Shown here in pieces: positions 10,901 to 23,393 of a DNA stretch of 64,000 nucleotides (its first letter is position 1; each line of letters opens with the position of its first letter). Location: positions 11,384,365 through 11,448,364 of the forward strand of contig NC_074716.1 of the NCBI RefSeq assembly GCF_947242115.1, written 5' to 3'. The translations under genes and the position numbers were made by a program. The notes under the pieces were generated by a model that searched no databases, was not told the origin of the DNA, and was given only the letters and a program-made list of their open reading frames with translations. The stretch comes from Biomphalaria glabrata (Eukaryota > Mollusca > Gastropoda > Planorbidae).

Positions 10901-13900
10901 GAAGTGAGAAGTCATTGACTATTTGAAAGTTTAGATCTATGCTTACATATAATATTTTCTAAATCTATACCTATCTGATTATAAAATGATTTTAATTGAT
11001 CTAGATTTGATAGTCTAGATCTAGATTGTAACATCCAGATCTAGAATATTTACAATACATAAGTATACTGATTTATAAATATATAATCATAGGCTAATGT
11101 ATAATCACATTACATGATACTATTTGTGGGAAGCGTGGTAGAGAGACTAAGTACGCTTGGCTTGGCTTGGCTACCTATGAAGGGGGCTCGAGGTACAAGA
11201 CCCGACTCGAGCTAAGTTGTGTTTACTGAGCGCCTAAAGGCAGCAAGGAAAAACCTTCTCCTAGATACCCCCTACCCCTCCACAACTGAGATTGGACCAT
11301 AGTGCTCTGAGCCTGCTATAAGCATGAAAGTAGCACTATAGAAAAGCTACAATACATATATATATAAATGTATCTAAAATGTTTTTGTTACCTTACTAGA
11401 TATGTTATTAAGGTGACCGGTCATTTCATCCCCGGTCACTTCATCCCCGGTCATTTCATCCCCGATCACTTCATCCCCTGGTCACTTTATTCTCCGGTCA
11501 CTTCATCCCCGGTCATTTCATCCCCAATTAAATATTTTATATATAAATATGATTCTGTAGAATGCTTTTTGACATTTTATGACTTGTTACTAATGCGTTT
11601 ATAGTGTTTCCTCTTCCACTTTGTTTTCTTAATGAGAAATCTTATATTGTATTGTAAATCTGGGTGTGTAATTAGCTATAGCGCTTCTATTGGATGTGGG
11701 GGTTGTAATATAATATTATCCGGATAGAAGGCCAAGTTTGGTGGAAGTAGTAAAAAATCATTTGAGAGATAGAAGTGCGATTAGAATAATTATGATCATC
11801 CCGCTGATAACTTATCATCAAAGGCCAAGATGTGGTGCAAGTAGAGGAAATCTTTTGAGAGATAGAAGTGCGATTACAATAATTATGATCATGCCGCTGA
11901 TAACTTATCATCAAAGACCAAGATGTGGTGCAAGTAGAGGAAATCTTTTGAGAGATAGAAGTGCGATTACAATAATTATGATCATGCCGCTGATAACTTA
12001 TCATCAAAGGCCAAGGTGTGGTGAAAGTACGACCATGTTTCACTTTATTTTATTTTTCAATCGCTCTTTCTTGAAAATGGGCACGTCATTTTTAGCCTTG
12101 AAATAAGGTTTTATTTTTTTCTCATAAAGGCGGAGTTTACCCATCCTCGGGATATCATGTCGCCTGTCCAAGTTTTGCTTTAATTCCTTTTAAACATTAA
12201 TGTGTTACAGTTTTGTCATTTAAATAAAAAATGAATACATTAAATATTGCTAATTTCAGGATTTTTAAAATTACAATTTGTTAGATAAAAATGATCAGAT
12301 GATGAAATTATCAGGGGATGAAATGACCGGGGATGAAGTGACCAGGGGATGAAATGACCGGGGATGAAATGACCGGGAACTGTTATTAATTATAGGTCTA
12401 TACTTAGATCTAGATCCAGGGAGTTGGAGCGTATTGAGATCTAGACCTCTCTTTTCCTTGTACTTTACAGAACATTTACTTTCTTTTAGCTGTCAATTTT
12501 CCCTTAAAATCACAATGTCATCTGCTTCAATTCGTCGTCGTAAGTTAAAGATAGAAAATCCAGAAAAGTATGCTGAAATTTTGGCAAAACATAGAGAGAC
12601 AGTCAAGAAGTACAGAGACAAAAAAAAGAGGAAGTGGGAAGAAGGTACCCATACCCAGGCTGAAATTGATGAATTCTACGATCAAAAATTAAAGAACAAG
12701 TAATACTCGTAAACTAATAAATGTTTTTATATTCGTCTTTGTAAGCTTCAGAAACTTAGTGCATATAGTGTCATAGTTCATACACTGTCATGTTAATCTT
12801 ATTTTTAAAAATATAATCCATCAGCTTAATTTCTACTTTTCTTTTGTATTTGTAGACAGTATAAAAGGGAGTATTACTTGAAAATAAAGGCACAGAGGTC
12901 TCGTCAAACACGAAACAGTGCTGGTGCCAATCCAAACACTCCTAATTCTGAGAACAAAAAAAGAAGACCCAAGGATATGTCACCTAATGATTTAAAAGAA
13001 TATAAAACAAGCCAGAGAAGAGCCCAGCGAGCAGCTTTGAGCTATCAAAAAAAAACTGCTATAAGGTAAGCGTTGGATTTCTAGTAGTTGTTTATATTTC
13101 ATTTTTAAAAGAAAATTATTGTGTTAAAACTATTCTTATTTTTGTGTTTTGCAGGCTTTAAGATAGACAAAGGATGAGAAAAAAACGTGAGGCAGCTAAG
13201 CTTGATAAGAGTCCTGCTGGGCGACCAGATAGATTTGGACGTCTTAAACAATCAGCTCATGATCTGAATCATGAAGTAATTTTTCTTTTCATAGTACCCG
13301 TATTTTTTGTTCTTTTCAAGGGTCACAGCATTCTAAAGAATGTTTATTTATTTGTTTTTAGTTCTGAGCAAAAACCAAGAAACTTGTTAAATCTGCTGAT
13401 AATAATTGAATTTTTTTTTGTTTAGTTTGTTTTGTTTTTTGTTTTTTTTTTTTCAATTCTTCTATAAACATGCTTTACTTTGTGACACATTTTTTGGTTA
13501 ATTTTATTGTGAAATTCATGGATTACTGGATAAACCTTCTTGTGTGATGGATTTTTGTAATTACAGGTAAGTGTATTTGCCCTAAAAAAAAAATTATGTT
13601 AAATAATTGTCTGCTGCTTCTGATTTTTTTTTTTTTTAATTTCCTCTATTCTTGGGCATTAAAATTGATATATAATATATTATATGTCAATAATATTTAG
13701 TTTGAAAATGGTCCTAAAAGTAGAATGTTGAGAGCTCAATCTGTTTTTCTTTCCTTATTTTGATTTAGTAGATCTAGATTCTACTCTAGATAATATCTCT
13801 AGATTATATTTGATCTAGTTGGTAGTTTGATAAAAATTTCTCACAATACACTAATAAAGCCTAGATCTACGTTGTTTAAAAAAAAGCTTGAAAAAACATT

Positions 13901-16900
13901 TCCAACTGCACCACATAAACTTAGTCCCTGTAAGACTAGTGGAAATGGAGATATTCATGTCTTTAAGAAGTTTCAAGTGAGCATATACTTAATAAATAAA
14001 AAGAACAATTTTATGGAGATCTTCCTATTCTGGAAACCAATGCCAAATTTGTCTTATGTGTAGGATTGGTTATCTGAACCTTCCTATCAGATATCAATAA
14101 TGACAATGATCAAAAACATTTATTGTAAATTTTAAAAGCACATTATGAAATTTTTAAAGTATTTCATTCAATGCTGTTATCATTTTTAAAATGAATATTT
14201 AACAGAGAAAGCCTCTAGCAACTCGCAACAATGCCAACGTTAGCAAATTACCCATGTCCAGCACTAAGCTGCCCATGTCGAGTAGTCGGTTGAAAAGGGC
14301 CAGAAGTCCTGATGTTTGTGAGGTAAAAAATTGTTTTGCTATCATTTAAAGCCATTAAACAATTAGTTTAAAAGTGTCTGTGTGTGTGTGTTTCAAAATA
14401 ACCCTTTTTTTTTTCAGCCTGTGGGGAAAAAAACTAAAGTGGACCATTCTTCAAATGACTCACTACTAAATTCTAGTAAAAGGTCAGTTTCTTCTTCGTC
14501 TTTAACAAAGGCACCATCATCTGCTTTGAAATCAAATATGAAGAAGACTGGATCATCAACTAACCTTATGAAAAAACCAGCAGCAGGGCCAGTAACTAGT
14601 CGCAACATTCAGACAGTGGCAGCAGCTAGAAATGCTCGTTCGCAAATAAAACCCATTGCTAATACAGTTGCAAGACCAAGTAAATAAGTGCAATTTTCAA
14701 ACTTCTGTTAAAATTGAATATTTTACTTAAGTTTTTCATTTCAATGTTAATTGTTGTGTCAATTCATTTAATTTAGATGATTCCTTTTTTCAGAACCTAC
14801 TCCTTCCTCAAGCTTTTCAAGACCTGCTCAGAACCTTGACTCCTCAGTTGTATCTACTGGTATGTTGACCACACAAATATTTCCATTATGAGCTGTGTAT
14901 GTCAGTCTTTTCAGTCCATAAATTCAGTCCAATATTTGTATAGTTTATTTATTTCTACTCAATGCTTTCACTCAGAGATTACATTGTAAACCTTTTTCAT
15001 TTGTGAGCACTAAGTTAATTTTAAAAATTATTGGTTTGGCTGCTACCGAGCGCCTCAACACTGACCTTTTACTTCACAACCTGTGGGCACAAGCTATTGG
15101 TCCCCACTGCCCACAGGTCATAATGTTGCAGGTCAGTGTTCAGGCCTTCTATGACGATTGGTCTCGGCTATTTCCATTCACTAGCTTAATTCCCTACAAG
15201 TTTAGCCCTTCATTTTGTCTTATTTCTTTTTTAAACAAAAATTTTCAGGAATGCCAAAGAAACGCCCAGCTTGGGATCTCAAAGGTCGTCTTCAAGATAT
15301 GGAAACATTTGTTCAAAAGCAGGCTTTGGATAGTTCTTCTCTTCAAGTAAATATGCTTACCTTAAAAAAAAATAATTTTATATATTAAGAACAACATTCC
15401 AACCTCTACTCCCTGGTAATAAGATAATTACATTTTGATAAATAAAAGCATCTCTTAAAACTTTGTCAAATTATACCATATATAATGCACAGGAAAATAT
15501 TTGTAGAAATAAATTTTATCTTGTTTATATTCAGAACAAGATGTCCGAATACTTGGGCCGTATTGCCCTTCTAGAGTCCACTAATCAGAAGCTGAGCGGT
15601 GATGTTGAAGAAAAGGAAGTGGCCACTAAGCATGCTGGACAAAGCATTCAAGAACTTAGGAACAAATTAAGGTAAATGTGTAAGAGTTTATTGTGTATAA
15701 ATGTAAAGCTGCACGATTTGCATTTATATTCACAATATATTTGAAATCCTAATTAACTCCAAATGTTTTCCTGCTTTCCGAAAAAAATTCATCCTCCTGG
15801 TCTCTGCAACACACTTTTTTTTATAGTAAGAAAAGTGTAAATAAAGTCAGAAGCGTTGGAACAGGATAATATTGAAGAATTTTCCTGCATTCTAATCATA
15901 GAAAAAAGAAGGCAGCACTATAATGCCTTTTTTTTTTTTTGGACATGCAAAATTCGACAACAAAAATATGTGCAACAGACTATTCTGACATCATAAGAAA
16001 GAAGATGAAAGCAAGCCTTCTACTTCAATTTTTAAAGCATTGGTAACAAAGCTTTGTAAAAACAGTATTTTATTTGTTTTTCACCTTATTATTTTGCATT
16101 CAGTAAGATCATATCAAATGCCAATGCACTTTTTGACTAGACCATCCAGATCTGCCCTAAAGAAAATAAATTTTCAAATCAGTAATTTGCCTGTATATTC
16201 TCCCATGGTCATGTGGTTGTGCGACCTGCTTAGAGTCAGCCCACTTTTTTTTTTTCACATTCCGTTACACAGATAATTATATATTAGGTTCAAAGCATAA
16301 TGGAGCCTGAGACTTCTTCTATTATATGTTACATGTCATGTTTATTCATCATTTGTTCCAGCTCTGAAGCCTAGGAGCTTCAAACTCCAATTTGTTTTAT
16401 TTTTTTTTTTCAAGACTTTTTTCCCTCTTATTCAATGATGTCTAAATATGTCTTTATTTCAGTGCACTAGAGCAACAACATCAAGAAAGCAAAAGGAAAC
16501 TACTAAATGATATTGAGGACCTTGAGTTTCAAAAGCAGACTTTGGAGAGACACAAGATTACCCTGGAGGGTGACCTTGCTGCTTCTTTGAAAGAGATTTC
16601 TCAGTTGAAGATGACTGTGTCTGAGCTGACGTCGTCACAGGCAACTTTAAGAGCAGAGCTGGAATGCACAAAGGTATCAAATGTTCTTTCCCAACTCTCT
16701 TAGTGTTTTGTCAAATTGCTGGTACAGACAATATTTTGGTCAATTGACATGTCTATTCTTCTTCTTGAAACTGTCAAATAAAGTTGAGCCTTCAGCTCTT
16801 GGAACTCTAAGCCAGCAAAAGTGAACAAGAGCTCCCTTTCACTGCCTGAATGAGAACAGTGTACACTGTTCTGTCTGGCGGGGTGTCAGACTCGCTGCCA

Positions 16901-19900
16901 GAGACCGCGTGCACCAGGACCCCCTGCCATTTTCCTTTTCTATACCAGGCTAACCGTGCAGGACATACCATTTATGTAACGGCCCCTTGAGGAACGGCGC
17001 CTGGATTGTTACAATTCCGCACAGTGCAATGAGGATGCTCTTGCACCCCCTTAGGCACCCCAACGGGAGTCTTGTATTGCTACCCTTTAGCCTAATCGGT
17101 TTCTGCCTGGGTGCTTGGGCATGTCTATTCTTACTCAGCCACTAGGACATTCTGATGGAATAATCAGTTACCTGGTGAGATGAAGAGCTAATGTTAAATA
17201 AAGGAAATGAAAAATTGTTAGGAACAAATATGCTTGCTCACCTGTACATTATTACAAAGCATAACAAATAAGCACAGAAATAAACAAAGGATAAATTGTA
17301 ACCATGAGACACTTGTAGAAATAATAATAAGTCATTGTCTTCAAATCTGAAGATTAGTAATGAGTGAAAAGTTTTATGTGATTATGCTGATTCAATTGAG
17401 ACCTTCATAAATGCTCTTTTTGCCTGAGAATAATAGCAACATATCCTAAACTGGTTTAACATCCACTTCTACAGCACCAACCAAGACATACAATAGACAC
17501 AATGGTAAAGATCATGAATCCTTTCGGACACAGTAAAGATTCTTTTTAAAAATATTAATGTAAGGAAGGATGCCCCCAGCAATATTAACATCAATTTAAG
17601 CGCTTAAAATACAGCACTCAAAAATACATTCAATTCTGTTTTAAAAGCTGTTAACATTGGACTTTCGATGGCTTACTGATATTTTAAGTACAACTTCAGT
17701 TTTTGCTAAGCACTTCAGGTTTGGTTATAGCTGCTTCCAAGTATTCAAAACTTGCCAATAGGTTCATTATACCATTCTGTCCTCTCTAATACTGACTTGA
17801 TATCTGGCTGTACTTTAAGGTACAACTTACCAGCGCACACAAAAACATTGCTGAGCGAGACGACATCATTCTTGAGAAGATAAACATCATAAGGATGAGA
17901 GACGAGAGCATACAAGATTACCAGATGAGGGAGAGGTGTCATGAGACAGAGAGAAGGAAACTACACAACACAATTCAAGAACTTAAAGTAGGTCACTTTC
18001 AAGAAAGTAAAATAACATTTGGTAAACTTTTAATGCAACTTTTAGTACCATACCTGCAAAAGATTTTTTTTTTTTTTTTCAGTAAATTGAATTAATTGTT
18101 TATAACCTATATTTATAAGAGCTTCCTTGCACAGTGGTTACTGTACTGGCTTGGGGAGGCCTTACCCTTCGAGCTTATATTCGCTCACATTTTTATATAT
18201 ATTTAAAAAGCAATAACCCAGATTTCCCCTTTCTTTCACCCCATCTACCCATGTCCAACTAGTCCATACAAATTATTGGATCATAGGGTATTGAGAAAGC
18301 TAAAAGCATTAAATTACGCTAAACAAAAACAATTGAAAAAAATATTTCTAATCGCACAGAATTATTTAGTCTAGATCTATTACAAATTTAATTACATGAC
18401 TGGTTCAAACTAATTGATAATTACAGATAATTTAAGCTTTTTTTTAAAAAGTATTTGTTCCATTTTGCTTGTTTGTAATATTACTTGTGATAAAAATTGT
18501 TATTAAAGAAAAAAATTATTAAATATTTCAATAATAAGTAATAATAATAATTAGTAATAAGCAAAATGTTATTCCAGGGAAACATTCGTGTATTTTGTCG
18601 TGTGAGACCTTTGCTTGGAGAAGAACAGCTTGGCAATAATGGAATCATTAACCATATCAATTTTCCTGACATGGACTCTAAGATTATTGAGTTGGACAAA
18701 TTGGCAGATGTTTCAGTTAATGAGGTCAGTTTTTAAATCCATTGTGTACATTTTTTTTTTTTTACATTTGAAAATGCAGTTGACTCCTAAAGCTATTATC
18801 AAACTATTCTATACAAAATGATTTCCATATTTATTTATTTTTCAGAGTATGCTTAGTTCAAAGACTGCAAGGGGGGTTAGTAAATATGAATTTACATTTG
18901 ATAAAGTGTTCAAACCTGAATCTTCACAGTCTGAGGTGTTTGAGGAAATTTCTCAGTTAGTTCAGGTATCAAATATTAGTTTCATATTTTTAGTAGCTTA
19001 GAAACATTGAAAATAAAAAGTCATATATTAGACTTTTTTTTTCACTTGTCATACATATTTTGTCACATTCAATATAGCAAACCATTGTCTTCTGGGATTT
19101 TTTTTTTTTTTAGTATTCACAGTAGCTTTTCTTTTGGTTATAAATGCGACCTTTGCAAGAGCTCTTCAGCTTTCTATTTCATAAATTGTTTTCTGACAGT
19201 TGTTTAACTCAATGCTGGTTAAGCCTGGGCTGTTTATAAAGTGTTTATGATGACTTCCGTTACACAATCCGTTTACGTTTGCCAAAAAAAAGATAGCCAT
19301 TGGTATACAGTCATCCCCTAAATTAAATAAGTGACCTGCAGCTGTCAAACAGTTAGCAGTGTATCTTGTATTATCAAACTGGCATTTACCAGAACATCTG
19401 TTGTGTAGTTCATAGTGCCATCATATACCCATTACGACGCACAGAGACATTTGGTGAAAGCATTCCTGAAGCATTAATAAAATATTACAATAATAATTTA
19501 ACTCTCAGCTCAAGATTCTTACTGCAGAATACTTGTTCATTTATCACAAATTTCGTCAAGTGAGTTTGTTCAATAAATCTCAATTGAAGTTTTTGTGCTC
19601 ATGGCGGCAGCACTTACTTTTCCATCCACCACTTCAGTAGTATTTATTTAACATTGTTTTTGTTTTTCTACTAAATTTCAGAGTGCCCTGGATGGTTACA
19701 ATGTTTGTATTTTTGCCTATGGTCAGACTGGGTCTGGTAAAACATTTACCATGGAGGGATCTTTAGATACTGAAAGTCAATTAGGCATGATTCCTAGGGC
19801 CGTGAAACAAATCTTCAAGACTTCCTCTGACCTGTCTTCTAAAGGATGGCAGGTATGTCACTGCTGTACTTAAATATTTAAATATATAAGTATTTAATTT

Positions 19901-22900
19901 AAAAAAAAAAAAAAAAAAGAAACTTTTGTTTTAGGGAATTTTTTTTTATGTTGGTGCTTACAGTATGTAATGCAAGCCTCGATGCTGGAGATCTACAATG
20001 AAACTATCAGAGATTTGCTTGGGAAAGCCAGAGACGAGAAACTGGAAATTAAAATGATTAAAGGAGACAATGATGTGCATGTCCCAAACTTGACCATTTT
20101 TGAGGTCAAAAATGAGGATCAAGTAAGCTTAATGTTCTTTATGAATATGTGTAACTTGGTTATTAATGTTATTTTACAACTTAATATTCGGAGCAGAAAT
20201 ATTTCCAATATATACTTGGGAAACTTTGCTATAAGCAGCTGTATTTTGAAACATTTAACATTAAATTTAGCTACTGAAAAGGGTATGAAGGACTAGCTCT
20301 TATTATATATATATACATCAATACATGCAAGAGTGGAATATTGTATTTACTATCATTTTATCTTGCCCCCACATCATCTAAAGTAGATTCTCGCTCTTGG
20401 TGTGTTTAACTACTCAAACTTGAATTATTTTATGTATGTATGCATTAAACTAATGATCATTAATATACATAAACTCCAATTTACTAAAGAAGAACATGTA
20501 ATAATATAGATCTATACTGGAAGTCGATCACCAAAATATAGCATATGATGCAAATGTAATGGTATACAATTAAGTTGATATTTCATTTGTTAGAATCTTA
20601 ATCAATACCATATTTTTGCCCATATAACCCATGGGTTATACATGTTTTTACAGGCTTTATGAGTGAAAATATGGTACTTGCAATTAACTAGCTATATAAA
20701 ACACTAAAAAGTTCATAGGCAGTATTAATTACTAAAATATAATAAAACTAATATATATAAAACAACAAGAACAATATTCCTTCATACAATGCACAGCAGA
20801 ACAACATAACTGTTCTCTCAAATGCTTCTGCTGTCATCTGCTTGGTCTGTCACTCATCTATTCAAATCTAACTACAGCCATATATCGTCACTTACACGAC
20901 ACTATCACTGACCCTCATCCTAACCTATCACTATAGACCTAGGCTTTCACTCTACCGACTATGCTACTCGATCAGCTGTCTCTCTAAAGAACAAACAATT
21001 AGACTTTGCAAACTACTTCCCAATAATGATGCTAAAACAATGCAATGCTAATTATCAATAAATCAACTACTTTCTAACATAAAACCAATAATATTATCTT
21101 CTCTTACCCTGTGTCCCATAAGAATAACTGTATACATCTTACAGCATCTCTGGTTAACAACCCACACCTGTTGGAGCTAACATTGTGAGCAAGCCTCTGT
21201 GATTTACTCCCAGTCACTGTGTGTGCAGCTCACCCAAAACTTCTAGTGTACGGCACATGCCCCTGACAGTCAATCTTGCAAACCACCTCTGCGTACAACC
21301 ACTGCATGGCAAAGTCTGCCCTAAAAGTCTTCTAAATATACCAACTACAACTAGGCGCTTTAAAATCGTCAGTGTTTGCCCAGACCTGCAATTATCAAGT
21401 TGCCCTAAGTGTCACTATTCTTTAGTCTTATGTCAATTCTATCAGTGCATTGTGAGAGCACCTTCTGAACTAAATTTACCTCACAAACACACATACAACA
21501 TAGTAATATTGGAGTTTGGGTTGAGTTCTTTTGTAATCAGTCAGCATAATTATATGAATTACCTTTTTTTTAGTGTATTGAACAGTTAACTGTTGAGAAT
21601 GAATGTTGTACATTTTTTTAGGGAGCATCTCCTTTTTATTTTCTGTTAAAACCTAACCAACTTTTTATGTTTCTTTCTTTTGTGTTGTATGCTTGAAAGA
21701 GTTTTGATTTTAAGCATAAAGTTTCTAGGTTCCATTGATAACAGAATTAGGTTTAATTCTTTAAGGTTCTAGGTTTACTTAGAAAGGCTTCAGAAAACAG
21801 GGCTGTGGCAGAAACCAAGTGCAATGAACATTCTTCAAGGAGTCACTCTGTCTTTCAACTTCGACTAACAGGCACAAACAACATCACTGGGGAGTCCTGC
21901 AAAGGTAAAGTTTCTCTTTGTGTCATTAGATCTGATAGGAATAATAGATGGAATTCAAAATTTCGGTAATGCCAACTTGTCATTATGTTGTAGGAATGTT
22001 GAACTTGGTAGACTTGGCTGGAAGTGAAAAAGTGAAAGATTCTGGGTCAGAAGGCCTGAGGTTGAATGAGGCCAACAAAATTAATAGCAGTTTGAGTCAC
22101 TTACAATCTGTCTTCTTGGCTTTGACTAAAAAGGTAAGATGCCTTCCTATTGATACATAACCTAAATCAAATATGACCAGAATTATAATTACATTGACTG
22201 GATTTTTTAATATTTTTTTTGTCTCATTTATTTTGTTAATTTATATGCCTATAGTAAACTATATCTTTATTTTACTCTGCTTTTTATTGTCATTAAAGTT
22301 ACTTGTATTGAACTGTTATAATCGGAGGTGCTTACTTTTTCTTGTGTTAGGACAAACACATCCCATACAGGAACTCGAAGTTGACTCACCTACTACAGAA
22401 CTCACTGGGAGGAAACAGTAAGACTTTGATGTTTGTCAATGTCTCACCTAAAGAGGAATGTTTCAGTGAATCTCTGACCTCACTCAGATTTGCAACCACT
22501 GTAAGAATATTTATGTATCTATACATTATTGTTAGTTATCACATTTGTGAGATATGATGGCTTAGTGGTTATAGCTCATAATTATGATACCATGGATTCC
22601 AAGTTTCAGTCCTGATTTAGACCTTACCTTTGACTGGATTAGATTTTCTTAAGTCCTTTCCTAATTACCTTTTATATCTGTTAGCAAGTAAGTCAGATTT
22701 ACTTTTCACTTGTTCATTACACCCTCATTAACCATGGTTGTTAAACTCGTTCCTGCCCCTGCTTATTATTGTACTTGTAAATTTAAGTACTTGTATATAA
22801 GCACATCATATAATGCTCAGTAACTGGCGACACAAAAAAAATCTGTGCCAGAAGTCCCCAGTTTTCATGCAATACGATTTTACCAGGGAATATTTTGATA

Positions 22901-23393
22901 GAATAAATACTTCTTACACAACCTTTCTTTGCTTGGCTTGATAAATAAGATTCCATTTCTAAAAATTTCAATTTTTTATCTTTATGTAAAATGTTTGTAA
23001 AATATTTTACATGTTTCGGATGTTCCTTCAGAGTTGAAGATAGTTTACTTCCTAGTCCAAACCTCCCGCAAGACGCCAGGAGATGGGATTGGGCAGGGTT
23101 TGAACCTGGGACCATCAATAAATCCAAACGACAGTCCAGCGCGCAAACCGCACGACCAGGCAGCCATCCTTTATCTTTGAATATGTTGGGCAAAAATTAT
23201 TTATTAGTTTTAATTCTGTATCTAAAAAATGAAGCAAATTACTTCCACTTTTGATACTGTTGTTGAAAGTTTTATTTCATATAAGATTTATACAGCAGGT
23301 CATAGGTCAAACAAAGATTGTCTAATGAGTACCTTTTATTTTCATTTTAAGGTGAACCAGTGCAATATTGGAACTGCCCAGAAGAAGAAATAA
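7941..23393 (+). CDS. KIFC1: kinesin-14 (KIFC1/ncd type), C-terminal motor
   Basis: Minus-end-directed spindle motor. Exons (all junctions GT-AG, phases agree): 7941-7961, 14206-14322, 14418-14679, 14794-14859, 15249-15346, 15535-15671, 16463-16673, 17820-17987, 18578-18724, 18846-18965, 19682-19852, 19964-20122, 21766-21904, 21994-22133, 22351-22500, 23352-23393; 715 residues, against 673 in human. A basic Ser-rich tail leads to KRPAWDLKG (about 160), also in human KIFC1. A coiled coil (about 170-360) is followed by the neck/motor start [11 protein letters not shown] (361), P-loop GQTGSGKT (463-470), switch [10 protein letters not shown] (579-587) and switch [10 protein letters not shown] (610-617); it ends [13 protein letters not shown]. 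After switch II the helix reads [15 protein letters not shown], where kinesins usually have SL-ALG-VI-AL. The first exon is the weakest part: exon 2 can join MDEVTVE at 7941-7961 in phase 0, or MDFCNY at 13547-13566 through a slightly shifted acceptor. AATAAA signals lie near 24104 and 24336. Confidence 0.93.
8000..11130. other. KIFC1 intron 1, saturated with CTAGATCT words
   Basis: No exon-like segment. TCTAGATCTAGA-type words occur dozens of times, most densely at 8040-9480 and again at 10440-11050. The stretch 9540-10430 is AT-rich with long T-runs. Confidence 0.7.
11131..11352 (+). repeat. tRNA-derived SINE, family B
   Basis: tRNA-like head (GCGTGGTAGAGAG A-box-like, then AGGTACAAGACCCG) followed by a body starting GTGTTTACTGAGCGCC and ending GCATGAAAGTAGCACTATA. 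The body is repeated at 58462-58595 without its head. Confidence 0.75.
11411..12380. mobile_element. foldback-like element with iterated GGTCATTTCATCCCC ends
   Basis: Both ends are made of reiterated 15-bp words: GGTCATTTCATCCCC or GGTCACTTCATCCCC six to seven times at 11416-11526, and the inverse GGGGATGAAATGACC four times at 12314-12377. The element is flanked by a perfect 8-bp duplication TGTTATTA (11403-11410 and 12381-12388). No transposase was seen, so it is non-autonomous. The 8-bp duplication fits hAT or P superfamilies, but the ends do not clearly show either. A related copy lies at 40957-43810. Confidence 0.8.
11738..12030. repeat. 93-bp tandem repeat, three copies
   Basis: Three units starting near 11761, 11854 and 11947, each containing TTTGAGAGATAGAAGTGCGA and GATAACTTATCATCAAAG. 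Because 93 is divisible by three the array stays open on both strands; this is a repeat effect, not a gene. It lies inside the foldback element. Confidence 0.9.
12513..13977 (+). pseudogene. lysine/arginine-rich multi-exon locus, broken
   Basis: Four exon-like blocks with matching phases: 12513-12699 ([20 protein letters not shown]...), 12856-13065, 13155-13275 and 13859-13977. Blocks 1 and 2 join cleanly at GT-AG sites and give a highly basic, helix-prone protein ([39 protein letters not shown]). At the junction into block 3 the frame meets TAA after two codons, although the block then continues open ([21 protein letters not shown]). The product may therefore end there, or the locus may be dead. 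It lies in KIFC1 intron 1 on the same strand, just right of the foldback element, so a transposon-derived gene is possible. Function unknown; block 4 could alternatively be a KIFC1 exon. Confidence 0.5.
15042..15142. repeat. imperfect hairpin in a KIFC1 intron
   Basis: Arms AACACTGACCT (about 15057) and AGGTCAGTGTT (about 15130), plus inner arms CCTGTGGGCA (about 15080) and TGCCCACAGG (about 15108), make a roughly 95-bp foldback. It could be a small MITE or an RNA hairpin. Confidence 0.6.
16770..17135. repeat. interspersed repeat shared with 57770-58215
   Basis: Shares with the second copy, in the same order: AGTTGAGCC, GAGGAACGGCGCC, CTCTGCAC/TTCCGCACAGTGCAATG, GGGAGTCTTG/AGAGTCTT and CCCTTTAGCCTAATCG. 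GC-richer than its surroundings. Lies in KIFC1 intron 7. Class unknown; no coding capacity. Confidence 0.65.
18111..18425 (+). repeat. SINE-like repeat, family C
   Basis: A tRNA-like head (CACAGTGGTTACTGTACTGGC; CCCTTCGAGCTTAT) leads into a body with GGTATTGAGAAAGCTAAAAGCAT and TTTAATTACATGACTGG. The body recurs at 47760-48035 with similar length. Lies in KIFC1 intron 8, ending about 150 bp before the motor-domain exon. Confidence 0.65.
20123..21765. other. large KIFC1 intron 12, partly GC-shifted
   Basis: The part at about 20760-21500 is richer in C and in CACA/CACTA words than the flanking DNA and reads like an inserted element, but no family, inverted ends or direct repeats were recognised. 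No exon is missing here: the phase from exon 12 to exon 13 agrees. Confidence 0.5.
22553..22760 (+). repeat. tRNA-derived SINE
   Basis: A-box-like TGGCTTAGTGGTTATAGC (about 22558) and B-box-like AGTTTCAGTCC (about 22603), then a body ending GTTGTTAAACTCG. Lies in the last KIFC1 intron. Confidence 0.55.
23010..23170 (-). repeat. tRNA-derived SINE, family A
   Basis: Minus strand: GGCTGCCTGGTCGTGCGG head, CGCGCTGGACTGTCG, B box AGGTTCAAACCCTGCCC, then GGAGGTTTGGACTAGGAAG and GAAGGAACATCCGAAAC. This is the best-preserved copy of the family in the window. Confidence 0.8.

Noticed and set aside
11687-12106. Overlapping open frames of about 120 codons on both strands
   Set aside because: They follow the 93-bp tandem repeat, whose length is a multiple of three, inside a non-autonomous element.
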